A stretch of 64,000 nt of DNA, from the NCBI GenBank assembly GCA_009760885.1, contig CM019701.1, positions 32,688,697 to 32,752,696 on the forward strand, read 5' to 3'. The position numbers and the translations under genes were made by a program. Shown one piece after another: positions 43,533 through 57,958 of the stretch. Positions within the stretch are counted from its first letter, which is position 1. The number at the start of each line of letters is the position of its first letter. The notes under the pieces were generated by a model. It did no database searches. It saw nothing but the letters and a program-made list of their open reading frames with translations, and was not told the DNA's origin. The DNA comes from Achatina immaculata (lineage: Eukaryota > Mollusca > Gastropoda > Stylommatophora > Achatinidae).

Positions 43533-46500
43533 GTAAGTTGAAATAATAAAGAATAAAAACTTTGCTTAATGGTTGTGCCTTACTGTATATATGCACCATG
43601 CCTTACGTCAGTTTACACTTAGTTTGAGCGCGTAACAAGCTTTGATCATAGTGGATATAAAAACTAATCTTTCGTATGATTGTATTTGCTATATCTAACA
43701 CTATACTTTCGTATTTCTATGTATCTCTGTAAATGCCTTTAAGTGTGCCGATAGTACTGCCTTAATAAAGCAGATACGCGTGTGTTTACTCGTGCTCTTG
43801 TGTCGTTCAATGAATGAATCGATATTTTGGTCTACTTATCGGCCCAGACAAGGAAGCCTCGTGTCTCGAGTGATGCAATATACCTACATGAGCGTCTTTT
43901 GTCAAAAAGACTTGTTTGTAGGCGGAGTTTGCATCAGCAAACAGCAATATTTGTATCTGGGGTCTATGCTTGTTACTGCTGAATTGAAATTGTTACGGTA
44001 TATACGCTAAAGAAGCTGTGGAGAGGAACAGACAGAACTACAATGGTCCTCTTTTTTCCCTATCCGTGTTTGTTTTGGTCCCATGTATCGAAGACACTTA
44101 CTTGCAGACTGTGGTAATGATTTCCAGCGCAGTGCCGGCACTGCTTTCGATTTCTCATCTGCCTCAAAGAGAAGTTTCAGGGCTGTTAAGAGCTATCGTT
44201 TGCTGTATTCTGATTTTTTTTTTCTAAATTTTTAAGTAGGCCTAGCATACCATAGAAGCTTGCTGGAAAATGGTGCTAGTGCCTAGGTTTCTTTGACCTG
44301 TCAGCGTCCCAGTGAGTGATGTAGTCTGCTCTCACTCCAGGCTGACTTTCTTTCTCTAGCTTCAGAAGAAGCCACAGTGGTCGCGCTAGGAATTTTTGTT
44401 AAAACTGATACACATATCACTTTCCAAAATGCCGGTTTTCTTAATACAAAATTGGATACTTTAACTTTTAAAAAAGTTAAACTAAAAAAAAACACTTTAC
44501 AAATATCAAATGGAAATTAAATGTTCTTGTGAGTTTTTTTTTCTTTACCATTTCCCGGCGAAATTTAGTCTTTACAAATCGCTCACATGGTGAACCAAAG
44601 TCAAAACTGGCTGAAGCAGAGTGAGAAACATCAGCCTTAGTCAGTCATTTGTGTGTCCCTTGCGGAACTTTGCCTCCCTAACAGCTCTCCTGTAGACCTC
44701 TCGGTTGTAACCAAAATTCCCTGCTGCTGATCCATCCATTTGCAGATTATCAACGCTGTCTTGCAGCCATCTTCTCCTTGGTCTTCCTCTCTTTCTTTTT
44801 TCCATTATGTACCCTTCCAGGACGGTCTTCTCTAAATTCTCATGACGCTTAATATGTCCAGAATATTTAAGTTTTCTACTGGGCTGATTAACTTCCAGTC
44901 GCTTTCGTTGGTTGTTTACTTGCCTTTTGATAAGAGAAACCGGTTGTGGTAATCAACAACCTCTAAAACTTTCGGTTTTTCTTTTTTTTTTTTCTGTGGT
45001 AGTTTACCGACTAACAACAAATGAACCGACGAACAACAAATGACTAACAACAAAGCTGCAGGTGAAGATGAAATAACAGCCGAAATGTTAACAGCTATTA
45101 ATATAGACAACATGAAACAACTACAGAGAAAGTTCAGTAAAGTTTGGAAAGAAGAAAAAGTCCCTTCTAAATGGAAAAAAGGAATCACTGTTAAAATACT
45201 GAAAAAAGGCAACCTTAGCGATTGCAACAACTGGAGAGGAGTAACCTTACTATCAGTTCTGTCAAAAGTATTTTGCAAAGTTATTCTGAATATAATTCAA
45301 GATATAGTGGATGCTGCAGTGAGAGAAGAACAAGCAGGATTTCGAAAAGGGAGAAGCTGTCTCCACCAGATCTTTACTCTAAGAATAATGCTTGAAGAAC
45401 ATATTGAAAAGCAAAGACCGTTAATCCAGAACTTCATAGACTTTGAAAAAGCATTCGATAGCATACACAGAGAATCATTATGGAGGATTTTAAGAATATA
45501 TGGAATACCATCTAAGATTGTCAACATCATTAGTGACCTCTACAATGGATATGTTTGTGCAGTCAATACAGACGAAGGAATGAGTGAATGGTTCCAGATT
45601 GAAACAGGCGTGAAACAAGGATGTGTATTATTCTCCCTTGCTTTTTGGAATTACCATAGATTTCATAATGAAAAAAATGTTGCAAAGGTAAAACGGGCAT
45701 TCTTCTTCTTCTTCGTTCGCTTCTACCACCAAGACTGCCCGGTGATCCCACTGAATTTACGCCTGTGATCCTCTTTAAGTTCCGTGGACCCTGTAAGACC
45801 ACACGAGATCCCCGAGAGGACCACAGGAGGTGCAGAGTATCTCAGGGCTAGAGCCTGAATTCTTGGTGGGTCTCGGAAGCGGGATTGCGTGACACCGTGG
45901 TATTCGTTGCACCAGTTTAGTTTAGAGTTGGACTTTCTCACCGGAAGACCTCGACGTGTTAGAATATCAGCATAGCCCTGCTGGGTGAGAGGTGGTAGCC
46001 CACCCAGGCCAGAGTTGGACTTTCTCACCGGAAAACCTCGACGTGTTTTGAGATACCCGTGTATCACCACCGGGTGAGAGGTGGTTGCCCATCCAGTCCA
46101 GTGTTGGACTTTCTCACCTGAAAACCTCAGCGTGATTAGGATATGCATACATCCCCGCCGGGTGAGAGGTGGTTGCCTATCTAGACTGCCCTGGTCCAGT
46201 GTCTCCGACTTCAGCATTTTGTGGTCGTGGCCGCTACCTTTCCTAGTTGTGACCAGGATGGAGCTTTTGTCCAGGAGGACGAATCCTCGCCACTAGTGAC
46301 TTCCACCCCTGGGTTGAGCCGGTTTAGGCATTATTATCTCAGTATGGGCGTGTTTGGGACGTGACCGACCTCCATAGCAGAGGTACCGTGACATGCGTAG
46401 CCATCAAGTTTCACCCCTGGTATGACCCGGTTTAGGCACATTTCACCAGTGTAGGTGTATTTTGGACGTGGCCGGCCTCTAAAGCAGAGGCGCCGTGATA

Positions 46501-48193
46501 TGTGTAGCTCTCGCAGCGATACTACTGGACATACCGATTAAATTTCACTTTGCCCTTTCCCTCACCTTTTCACGTTGGCGCCGCACAGCAACCTTTATTT
46601 CTTTTCCGCATTTTCTTCCTTGACCAGGAGGAGCTTCATTCCACGCGCGGCATTCGAAGAGTTTCGCCAGCAGTGTCTTAATCTCTGGGTTAAGCCGGTT
46701 CATGCATTTCACCCGATATGAGTGCACTCAGGACGTGGCAGACCTTCAGACCAGAGGTGCCTTGATTTGACTGTTTGCTTCGCCTTATCCTTTATACCAC
46801 TTTTTCCGCAGTGGTGCCGCGCGGCAACCCCTTTTCACCTATCTTCATTGACCGAGAGGACACCGCTCCATGCACAGCAGCTGAAGAATCTCGCCAGCAG
46901 CGGTAGATGAGCTAACAAACGTGCCACTCATCTACCCTAAGTGTCTGGTTTTCAGCCGCCAGATATTCGCCTTCGCCCCTTCTCCTGTCAGTTTAAACAG
47001 TTCTGCCACGGGAAGGCTAGGAGCTGGATTTGACTGCCAGAGGCTGTTTGAGACGCGCGCCGTTGGAGTGGAGATCGAATTCTCCACCCCACCTCCGGCA
47101 ATAGCAGTCCTTAGAACCAAAACGAGCATTGATTGGGTACGTGAGACCCAACTGGTAGATCGTGATTTTACAGATGACATAACTCTTATCAGTGACATTA
47201 TGAAATCAATTCAAGTAAAAACAGATACCCTGTCTTCATTGGCTAGTAAACTAGGTCTTGAAATTAACAAGGATAAAACAAAAATAATGAAGGTTTTCAT
47301 TAACCACAAAGGACAAATATAAGTAGAAGGAACATCTGTTGAAGAAGTAAACCATTTTGCATATCTCGGCAGCTATACAGAACACAATGGTGACACCAGA
47401 AAAGAAGTTAGAATTCGAATTGCAAAAGCAGCACTGATTTTTAAGAATCTTGAGAACATATGGCATTCAAAAGTTATAATGACAAAAACCAAGTTAATAT
47501 TATTCAATTCAAATGTAATATCCACCCTAATTTATGCATGTCAAAGCTGAAAAACAGCTAAAGAAATAGACAGGAAATTATACTCTTTCCAAAACAAATG
47601 CCCAAGGAAAATACTTGGTATAAAGTGGAATGAATATAAGAACAACGCATAGATCAGACTGATGAGCTAACAACAACCTGTCTCACTGGTGATCAGAAAA
47701 AGAAGATGGACATATGTCGGTCATGTGATGAGAAGAAACAATCAGAGAATCCTCAAACAAGCTATCAAATGAAACACAACAGACCGAAGAAAAAGAGATT
47801 AACCACGTGAAACTCTATAGAGGACATTGCTGAGAGCAGCCAATTCAGTGGGCATAACATCCCTTGATGAGAATGAAAAACTCGCCGAAGACAGGACACT
47901 TTGGCGAGCTATCATGCGGGCCCTATGTGACGTTTAACGGCAGGGGAAGGATGCAAGATGTAAGTTTACCGGTAATTGCCGATTTACGCAATCACTGGAA
48001 TCAGGTATCTATTTCTTCAACTGAGTGATTGGGGTAGCTTCGGTCGAACTTTGAACTCACAAACGATACGTGAGGGGACGAGCATATATTCCAGCTCAAG
48101 CAGAAATGTAAATCTTACACACTACCTACGTTTTAAGTGCTTTTGATGTAAATGCTGTAGAAGAGTCCTTCAAGTATCATGGACGCAGAAAAG

Positions 48194-48240
<47 letters not shown>

Positions 48241-51200
48241 CGACAATTAAGTAATGCGACTGATTTTATTATGGTCAAGACAAAAATGCCATATATGAAG
48301 CAAAGCATGAAATCCAAAGAGGCAACCGTCATCTATGATCTGGCAACTTTTCATCGCTGCCCGATAAGCAGACGACAAACAAGTCGCCATTTTGTTGACC
48401 TAGTCAGGTGCTTTATTAGGCAATCAGCATTGAGCAAAAAGCTAACATTAAATTCTGTTTAAAACTCGGGAAAAGTGCCATTGAGACAGTTGAATTGATG
48501 CGACAAGTTTATGCGGATAACTATTTATCTCGTGCACATATATTCAGGTGGTATTCACGATTCAAAAGCAGCGTGGAAACGATTACAAATGCAACTAGAC
48601 ATGAACGACCAATTTCTGTTCATAATGAGGAAGTCAGTACAAAAGTCAGAAAACGGGTACAAGAAGATCGTTGTTTGACTGTGAGGTTGATGGCATATGA
48701 ATTTGGTGGTATCCGAGAGACCATTCTTAAAATTTTAATGGAAGATCTGGGCAAGAAAAAAATTCCTTGCCGGTTTGTACCACATTCATTGTCTGATGAC
48801 CAAAAACATCAACGTGCTGAGTACGCAAAAGAAATCATCAAAACATGTTGCAGAAATAAACATTTCTTAAATGTGATTGTTGCAGAAGATGAAACATGGA
48901 TTTTCCGCTATATTCCCATAACTAAACGCCAAAGTGCTCATTGGAAGTCATCATCATCATCACCAAAAGACAAAACTATTCGTCTTCAAAAGTCGAAAGT
49001 GAAGACAATATTGGTGTGCTTCTACGACAGCAAAGGAGTTATTCACAAAGAATTTATTCCAGAGGGACAGACTGTCACTGCCAAATTTTATTTAAGGATT
49101 TTGAAAGGCATACTGAAAAGGATTCTCCAAGTCGGACCCGAGTATTCAACACCTGGCAGTTTTTTCCTTCTTCATGATAATGCACCCGCTCACCTGGCAG
49201 TAGTTGTACATGAAATTTTAGCCCCAGAACAACTGTGTGCTCTCAGTCACCACCAGAACTGTCTCCCTGCGATTATTTTCAATTCCCAAAATTAAAGTTA
49301 CCATTGAAAGGACGCTTCTTTGACGATACTGATGACATCTGAAGGGCCTTAACATCGAGTTTAAGGGCCATACAAAAATAAGAACTGCAGAGGTCGTTCC
49401 AGTGTTTGTTAGATCGTGCCACTCGCTGTATCAATGGAAAAGGGGCTTACAATGAATAAAATACAGGTTATATTTTCAACTGCCATCCTTCTTACGTTCC
49501 AGAATACAATCTTTGTCACATACTTGGGGCCGACGAATGAGCTCCTCGGAGTTGGCATCCCTGATGCTCGGTTGGTTTCTCTGCGAGTTTCCGTAACTAA
49601 AATACTCGGCATCAAGTGAAACGAATTCAAGAACAATGCAGAGATAAGACAGATGACTGAATAACAACCTTTCTCATGGGTGATCAAGAGAAGGAGATAG
49701 ACATATGTTGGTCACTTGATGAGAAGAAATGATCAGAGAATCCCAAAACAAGTTATCAAGTGGAACACAACAGGCCGAAGAAAAAGAGGCAGACTGCGTG
49801 AAACTCTGAAGAGGACATTGTTAAAAGAGGCCAAATTAACAGGCATAAAATCCCTTGATGATGTTGAAAGACTCGCCAAAGACAGGAAAAATTGGCGAAC
49901 TACTATGTGATGTTTAACGGCACAGGAAGGATATAAGATATAAGATTTTCAATTGTTGTTTATTTTGTTTTTTTTAAATGTAATTAGTCTCATTACTTAA
50001 TTGTCGTACCTTATATATATATATCCCGTCAGACTGTCCAGTATTATTTCTCTTGGTCTTCCTCTTGATCTTCCTCCTCCTATTTTTCCTGTTGTTATAA
50101 TATTTGCAGTGCCCCCTCTTCTCATTGCATGTCCTATGAAAGTACATTGTCTCTCTCTTATCTTTTTGACAAGGTTTTTTGTCTCTCCAGCTCTTCTCAT
50201 ACATTCTTCATTAGTTATTTTTGCTGTCCAGGTGATTCACAACATTCTTCTAATAAACCACATTTCTGCTGCTTCCAATGATTTTTGTGCAGATCTGCCT
50301 ATTGGCCATAATTCACTTCCATATAACAGGATAGGTTCAACATAGCATTTTAGGACTCGTTTTCTAACATTCATTGATAAGGATGTGTTGCATAATATGT
50401 TTCTCATTCTCTGAAATGCAGTCTTTGCTTGGCCTATTCTGTTCCTAATTTCTGTTCTGCATTTCCCATCTGAAGTTATTACTGCTCCAAGGTATTTGAA
50501 TTTCTGCACCTGCTTTAGAATAGTTCCGTTTAATTTTATACTGCATGTTGGTGGATTCTGTTTCTTAGATATAACGATAGTCTTTTGTCTTTTTTAGGTT
50601 TAAAGTAAGGCCTTTTTGTTCACTTCCTTTAGTGACTTTATCCAAGAGATTTTGCAGGTCTTGTTGGTTCTCATCTATCAGTACTGTGTCGTCAGCATAT
50701 CGAAGGTTGTTAATATTGTATCCTTCAATATTTATGTCTGGTTCTGTGATGATCATTCTTAGAATATTCTCGCTATACAGAGAAAAAAGGTCTGGAGATA
50801 GTACACGTCCTTGTCGCACCCCTTGTTTTATAAGTTGATATTTTCCAGTTCTATTTTCAACCCGAATTGCTGCTTCTTGCTACCGGTATAGATGTTTTAC
50901 AATCCTCAGTTCCTTACCGTTTATATTGATGTCTTCAAGCATTTTAATAATTTCATTATGTTTCACCTTGTCGAACGCCTTGGTGTAATCAGTGAAGCAT
51001 AAGTAGAGATCATTCTGTACTTCTAAAGCTCTTTCTGTTAGTGTTCGTAAAGCATAAATGGCATTGTGTGTTCCCTTTCCTTCAACAAATCCAAACTGTT
51101 CATCTGCTACTTCCATTTTGATCTTTTTTCGTGTTCTTCTCATAATAATTCTCAAAAGTAGCTTCGTTATGTGACATGAGAGGCTGATAGTCTGGTGGTC

Positions 51201-54200
51201 ATCACATACCTTTGCCCCTGGTTTCTTTTGTAGTGCTATAAATGTGGATTTAAGCAGGTCACTGGGCATATAACCACTGTTTTAAATGTCATTCAGTAAC
51301 TTGGTATATACTGTTCTTATTCCTATCTCCTCTAGCGCCTCTATATCTTCTATTGTTATATTATCAGGCCCAGTCGCTTTTCCTTTCTTCATGTGTTTGA
51401 TGGCATCTATGATTTCATCTTCAAGTATTGGTGGTCCATCACAGTTTTCAATATCTGGTGTTAATTCTGATCTTTCTCCTCCATACAGATCACCGGCAGT
51501 AGTTGTACAGGAAATTTTGGCCCAAAAACAAGTGTGTGTTCTCAGCCATCCCCAGAACGCTCCACCTGTCCACAATGTCTTCTTTTCCCATTAACATGTT
51601 ACCTTCTTTTGATTTCAGGCATCCTGTGGTATATTTTGTCTTCCTGCCTGTGAATTCACTAATTCGTTTTTGCATGTTTTTGCTCTCTTTATTATAAGAG
51701 TCCTCTATTTGTGTACACTGTTCATTTAACCACACTTCCATTGCTTTTCTGCATTTGCGTATTATTTCTTTATTTATCCTGCTATATTTTTCTTGGTTAT
51801 TTTTACTCCTCCTCCTCTTGTCCATCAGTCTTAAGATGTCGTTTATCATCTATTTATTTTTAGAGGCTTCTTTTTTCTGTGGTATTATCTCCTTAACAGT
51901 TTGGTGGATAGAACCTCTTAACATTGCCCATTGTTCATGTATACTGTTTATCTTTGCTATTGCATTGTATCTATTTGTTATAATAACTCTGTATTGTTCT
52001 CGCAGTTCTTTGTCATTTTTAATCCCCTCTAGTGTGCTGACAGGTCAAGGAAAATATGGGCACTAACATCCTATCCCTATGTGGCTCTAAAGCATGACAG
52101 GATTGCCTTTACCTTTTTTTACAAGAATGTATAATGAATGATGATTTAATGTATATTCGGGGCAGCCTGGCTTGAAAAGAAAGGATTGGAAGCTAGAGAG
52201 TTTAGAACCGCCGTATTACTCGTTTCAGTCGGACTTAAGCTGCCGGTATTCTGCAGCCGAGGACTAATATCAAGGAAAACTTCGGTTCAGTATGCAAATA
52301 TACGGAAAAGTATGTTAAAGCTAGAATAACCAAGGCCAGGAGAGCATTTATCCAACTTAACAAAATATGGTCATCTAAGAACATCAAAACAATAACTAAA
52401 CTTAGGATTTTCAATACAAACGTAAAGACTGTTCTGCTATATGGTTCGGAGACACAGGTTATGACCAAGACAATACAACAGAGGATACAAACGTTCATGA
52501 ACTACTGCTTGAGGAGGATTTTAAACATTAAATGGCAGGACAAGATCAAGGAGGAAGAGGCCTGGGAAAGAGTAGGATAAGAACCTATGAACCTACAAAT
52601 CATGTCTAGGAAATGGAGGTGGATTGGCCACAGTCTGATAAAACCCGACACCAGCATAGCAAGACAGGTACTGACATGAAATCCTCAAGGAAACAGAAAA
52701 CGAGGAAGACCTAGACTTACTTGGAGAAGAGAAACTATGACAGAGACAAGAGATACACGTGGAAGGAAGCAGAGAATAATCCCAAGAACAGGGATGACTG
52801 AAGAGCCTTTATCCGTGGCCTATGCTCTTAAGGGAGTGAAAGGCGATAATGATGATGATGATGATGATGATGTAAATAGTCTCCCAGTTCTTGTATTTAT
52901 TTTAAGGTTTCGCGTGTGGAGGCATAATTAGTTGAGATCTTTTGATCTTTTGAAATGAGCGCGAACTGAAAATAAATAAGAGGATTTTCAGAATAATATT
53001 AGAGTTAAAACATTTTAAAATACGTGAGAAGAAAGCACTGAGAGAGAAATGAGATCAATACTAAAAAATAAGAGGAAGGCTTAGCTCCTCTTTCCTTGAT
53101 ACGTGACGGGAATGGAGTACTTTAGAGCTTTCTAGTAATATGAAAGAAAAGGCTCAATTGAATCAGTGATTTCCAGGGTGAGCGATACAGGCTCCGGGGG
53201 GTGGGTGGGAGGCTTCAGGGGAGGAGAAAATAGCGGGCATCAGATCCAATTAATAAATTAGAAAGTGTGAAGGTAAAGGGGAGAAAGCGCTAGTGATGAG
53301 ACCTGGGAGACAATATGGTATTAGTCTGAAAAGTTTCAGAACCGTCTAACTAAATCATCATCTATTTAATTAGTTTTTCTTAATAACTAATGACATTTAT
53401 TATTTATTTTAAAACTTTATACATGTTTATAATTTTCAAAAATACTTAAAGATTACACTCATGATCATGCTTTAGTAACTACTGTTGTAAAGTTGCATGT
53501 GTCTATTGTGCAGGAGGCGATTGAAACACTGAATACTCGGCTATTGTCTCTGAGAGGATGGCACCAGGAATCCAGCAGGCTCAAATATGAAGGGAAAATG
53601 GCCTTAATCATTCCAATGATCAACACATTTATTAACAGATCAGGTCTAATGGTAAGATGAACTTTATTCTTATTTTGGTAGTTCTTTTTTCCGGTTTTAT
53701 TATTTATTTTGTTTCAGTGTTAGCTTGTAATTCTAAGTAATACTGGAGATACAATAAGGGAAATTAAAAGATCTATCGCTCTTCAAAAAATAAAACAATT
53801 AAAGAAGCTGTGGAGAGGAGCAGACAGAGCTACAAAAATAAGATTTTTAAGGGCGTGCATCTTTCCTATCGCAACATGAGCGCAATAGAGCATGTGAGAT
53901 CTGCACATAAATGCCTTTGAATGTAAATGCTATAGAAGAGTCCTTCAGATATCATGGGTAAAAAAAAAGAACAAATATATCTATACTAAAAAGAACTAAG
54001 TATTGGAGAAGGTTGGCTAGTAAAGAAGATTAAACAGAGAAAACTTAATATTTTGGACATATTAAACGTCCATGGTACCATGGATAGCTAAGAAAAGCAA
54101 AGAAGAAGTCTTAAGAGAGGCTGGAGTTAAAAGGCAAATTACAGCAAAGATCAGAGGCAGACAAGCGAGATTTGTAGGACATTTTCTGAGAAGAGGAAAA

Positions 54201-55156
54201 TTGGAACGCATTGTTGCAACCGGAAAAATTGATGGCACAAGAGACATAGGAAGACACAGAGAGAGAGAGAGAGAATTTACTGGATAGGCTGTCAGTGTGG
54301 CTAGGAAGAAAGTCACCGGCGAATCTCATAATCAAGTGTAAAGACAGGGAATTGTGGAGAGAAATGATCGCCTATGCCACACGGCACTTGATTGATTGAC
54401 TGATCGATCGATCGATTGACTGATTTATATTAAACGTCATAAGAATTTAGAGAAGACCATCCTGGAAGGGTGCATAGTGGGAAAAAGAAAGAGAGGAAGG
54501 CCAAGGCGAAGATGGCTGCAAGACAACGTTGATGATCTGCGAATGGATGCATCAGCAGTAGGGCATCTTGCTTACAGCCGAGAGGCCTACATGATAGCTT
54601 TAGGAAGGCAAAGGTCCCTGTGCTCTGACACAAGTCTCATTTCTGTTGACATTTCATGTATTTCAGTTAAACTGTCATCGTCGTTGCGTATGTAATTAAG
54701 CTCCAAGGCTGCTTTAGTTATTTGATGTTTCAGTTAATTTTGTTTTATCTTCTGGTGGTTGTAGATCTCCCTGTTGATGCCACGGTGAATAACTTGGTTG
54801 TCCTTTGTAGTTGTTCAGCTTTGAAATATAGACACTTGAAAACTATGGGGTCTCTTGGAGGCAGTTCTGCTCGTAGCTCATCTACTCAGTTTTATCATTT
54901 GCTAGCTATCTGATTGTTATTTTTCAATATTTAAATATTCATCATTAAAGAGCTTTACGTCAAGCCCGCACCCAGAAATATAATCATTTATCTGCTGTTG
55001 CAGAATATAAAGTGTTAAGCTGATCTCCTTATGCCAACAAATTCGCTGTTGTCATTCATCCATGGGATCATTATCGCAATAATTAGTTCGTTAATTCCGA
55101 TACTGATGCCTCATATATTAACGTGGCCAAAGAGCTTGTAGATGAAATTATCTCCC

Positions 55157-55202
<46 letters not shown>

Positions 55203-57682
55203 CTAAGACAGTGCCCAAGGCTTCTGATAGCAAGAGATTTCTATTTTTATCGGTCCTTTGCTATCTTCTTGCCTGTCTCCCATGTCAGTACTCTGTTTAC
55301 CAGCATTTTCTCTGTTGTACGTCTCCATGTTTCCTTGGCTTGTCCCATGCTTCTTTTTACCCTGTGAAGTCTACATCAAAGCTGTTTGTGGTAAGGATTT
55401 GTCTGTCATTTTCATAATCTAGTCATTCCATTGTCACCTTCTCCTTTCAGTCACTAAAAACCTCGGAATAATACGGGATGTAACAAATTTAAAATAGGAG
55501 AAAAAAGAATCGGATCAGACTAAGAGAAATATCAATCTTTTGTTTTGCAAGGATGAAGTAAGGGAAAAAAAACAGTGCGTCAGAAAAGCAAATTCGACCA
55601 AACAAAATGCCTCTTGATGTCAAAAATGTAAGAAAACATTGCAGCGCAGTTCAGTATCCTGATCAAGCATCTCATATCTTACACCCTTCCCGTGTTGTTA
55701 AAGGTAACACAGGGCTCGCATGGTAGTTTGCCAAGTTGTCTTGTTTTCGGTGAGCTTTTCAGTCTCATAATATACTAATTTAGCTTCTCTTAACAATGTC
55801 CTGTTTAGAGTTTCAAGTGGTCAACCTCTTTTTCTACGGCCTGTTGTGTTCCATTTTATAGCTTGTTTTGGGATTCTCTGATTGTTTCTTCTCATCACGT
55901 GACCGATATATGTCCATCTCGTTTTTCTGATCAACCATGAGACAGGTTGTTGTTTGCTCATCTGCCTTTTCTCTGCGTTGTTCTTGAATTATTTCCACTT
56001 TATACCGAGTATTTTTCTTAGGCATTTGTTTTCAAAAGAGTTTAATTTGATATTCAAGTATACAACGTTTTTTTTTGTTTGTGTTAAGAGCGGGTTAAGT
56101 TAATTAGATTAGGATTAACATACTAATTTCAATCTGGACATCTCATTCCCACAAAATCTAGCTTAAGTAAGGGCAAATAAAGAAGCCACAGAACAATAGA
56201 AGAAAAAAAATCACCGCCTGCTAGGGCCAGAGCTAAAGATCCTTCGTCAACTAGGCCAACACTTGACTACTCAGCCACTCAGGCCTTTCGCTCCTATCTC
56301 CCAGCCAAACAACTGATCGTAAACAGTGGATAAATCCGCCAACTACTAATGTTGATCTGAGCTAGTGTAGTGAAAGACATGTCGGTGCTCTTCTCTTGGG
56401 CTCTGCCCGTGCCCCCACTGAAGCCCCACGAATCTAGGCACTCTTCCATTCTCTTGGTATTTCATTTAAAAAATATATATATTTATAAACTTTCGGCACG
56501 TTTCTTTAATTTTTTTCTTCAGTGTCATGGCAGGAAAAATATTTGTAATAACAGCATTTACCAACACGAACTGCAAAATCTCTTGGATAAAGTTGCCAAA
56601 AGAAAGTGAAAAGAAAGGTCTTACTTTGAGCATCAAAAAGACAGAGACTATGGTTATATCTAAGAAACAAAATCCACCAAAATGCACTGTAAAATTAAAT
56701 GGAACTATTCTAAAGCAGGTGCAGAAATTCAGATACTTTGGAGCAGTAATAACTTCAGATGGGAAATGCACAACAGAAATTAGGAACAGAATAGGCCAAG
56801 CAAAGACTGCATTTCAGAGAATGAGAAATATATTATGCAACACATCCTTATCAATGAATGTTAGAAAAGGAATCCTAAAATGCTACAATGAACCTATCTT
56901 GTTATATGGAAGTGAATTATGGACAATAGGCAGATCTGCACAAAAATCATTGGAAGCAGGAGAAATGTGGTTTATTAGAAGAATGTTGCGAATCCCCTGG
57001 ATAGCAAAAATAACTAATGGAGAATGTATGAGAAGAGCTGGAGATAGACAAAAATCTTGTTAAAAAATAAGCGAGACAATGTACTTATATAGGACATGCA
57101 ATGAGAATAGGGGCATTGAAAATATTATAACAACAGGAAAAATAGAGGGAAGAAGATCAAGAGGAAGACCAAGAGAAATGATACTGGACAGTCTGACGAG
57201 ATTGTATGAGAAGAGATCACCAATTGAGCTGATGGCCTGCGTGAAAGATCGTGTATCCTGGAGAAGCACAATAGCCAACGCCAGTCGGCACGGCACCTGA
57301 TGACGATGATGATGATGATGATGAACAGCATTTACTACAGTAAACTGTGAATCTATCACATCGTGTTCGTTACCTAATATATACTTCACTGTTGTATTGC
57401 ACTGTATCACAAAATGAATCTTTTTTTTTTCTTCTCCGGTGTTGTAATACCGTTTATTCTGTACGATCGATATTTGTGAGCGAGGTACCAAAAGACAAGA
57501 GGAAGAAGAGGTAGAGATTTTATCATGGAATATTATATTTAAACTGAGATTTAATACTGATTTAGTTTTCAAGAATAATGGAAACAAGAATATAATTTTA
57601 GCATACATTTTTCTTTTTAATTCGTACATTATCGGCAAATCTACCTCCTCCACTCGGTCCATCACAGAATTAGATGAGGCAT

Positions 57683-57764
<82 letters not shown>

Positions 57765-57831
57765 ACTACTACTACCAATACTGCTGTTGCTACTACCACT
57801 ACTACTACTACTACTATTGCTGCTGCTGCTG

Positions 57832-57884
<53 letters not shown>

Positions 57885-57958
57885 ACTACTACCAATACTG
57901 CTGTTGCTACTACCACTACTGCTACTACTATTGCTGCTGCTGCTGCTGCTACTACTAC

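Larger units (their letters stand above)
43213..43997. repeat. ~100-bp inverted repeat enclosing the FPGS copy 2 first exon
   Basis: Left arm 43213-43314 and right arm 43896-43997 are inverted copies with about 10 mismatches in 102 bp. They share GTAACAAGCAT, CCCCAGATACA, GCTGTTTGCTGA and CAAACAAGTCTTTT. The ~580-bp spacer contains a promoter-like TTATAAG, the FPGS copy 2 start and an AATAAAG at 43764. No target duplication was seen. Confidence 0.88.

Noticed and set aside
48495..49295. 266-codon mariner transposase considered as a functional gene
   Set aside because: N-terminal frameshift near 48460, C-terminal frameshift before the third catalytic Asp, further stop, and an RT-C insertion.
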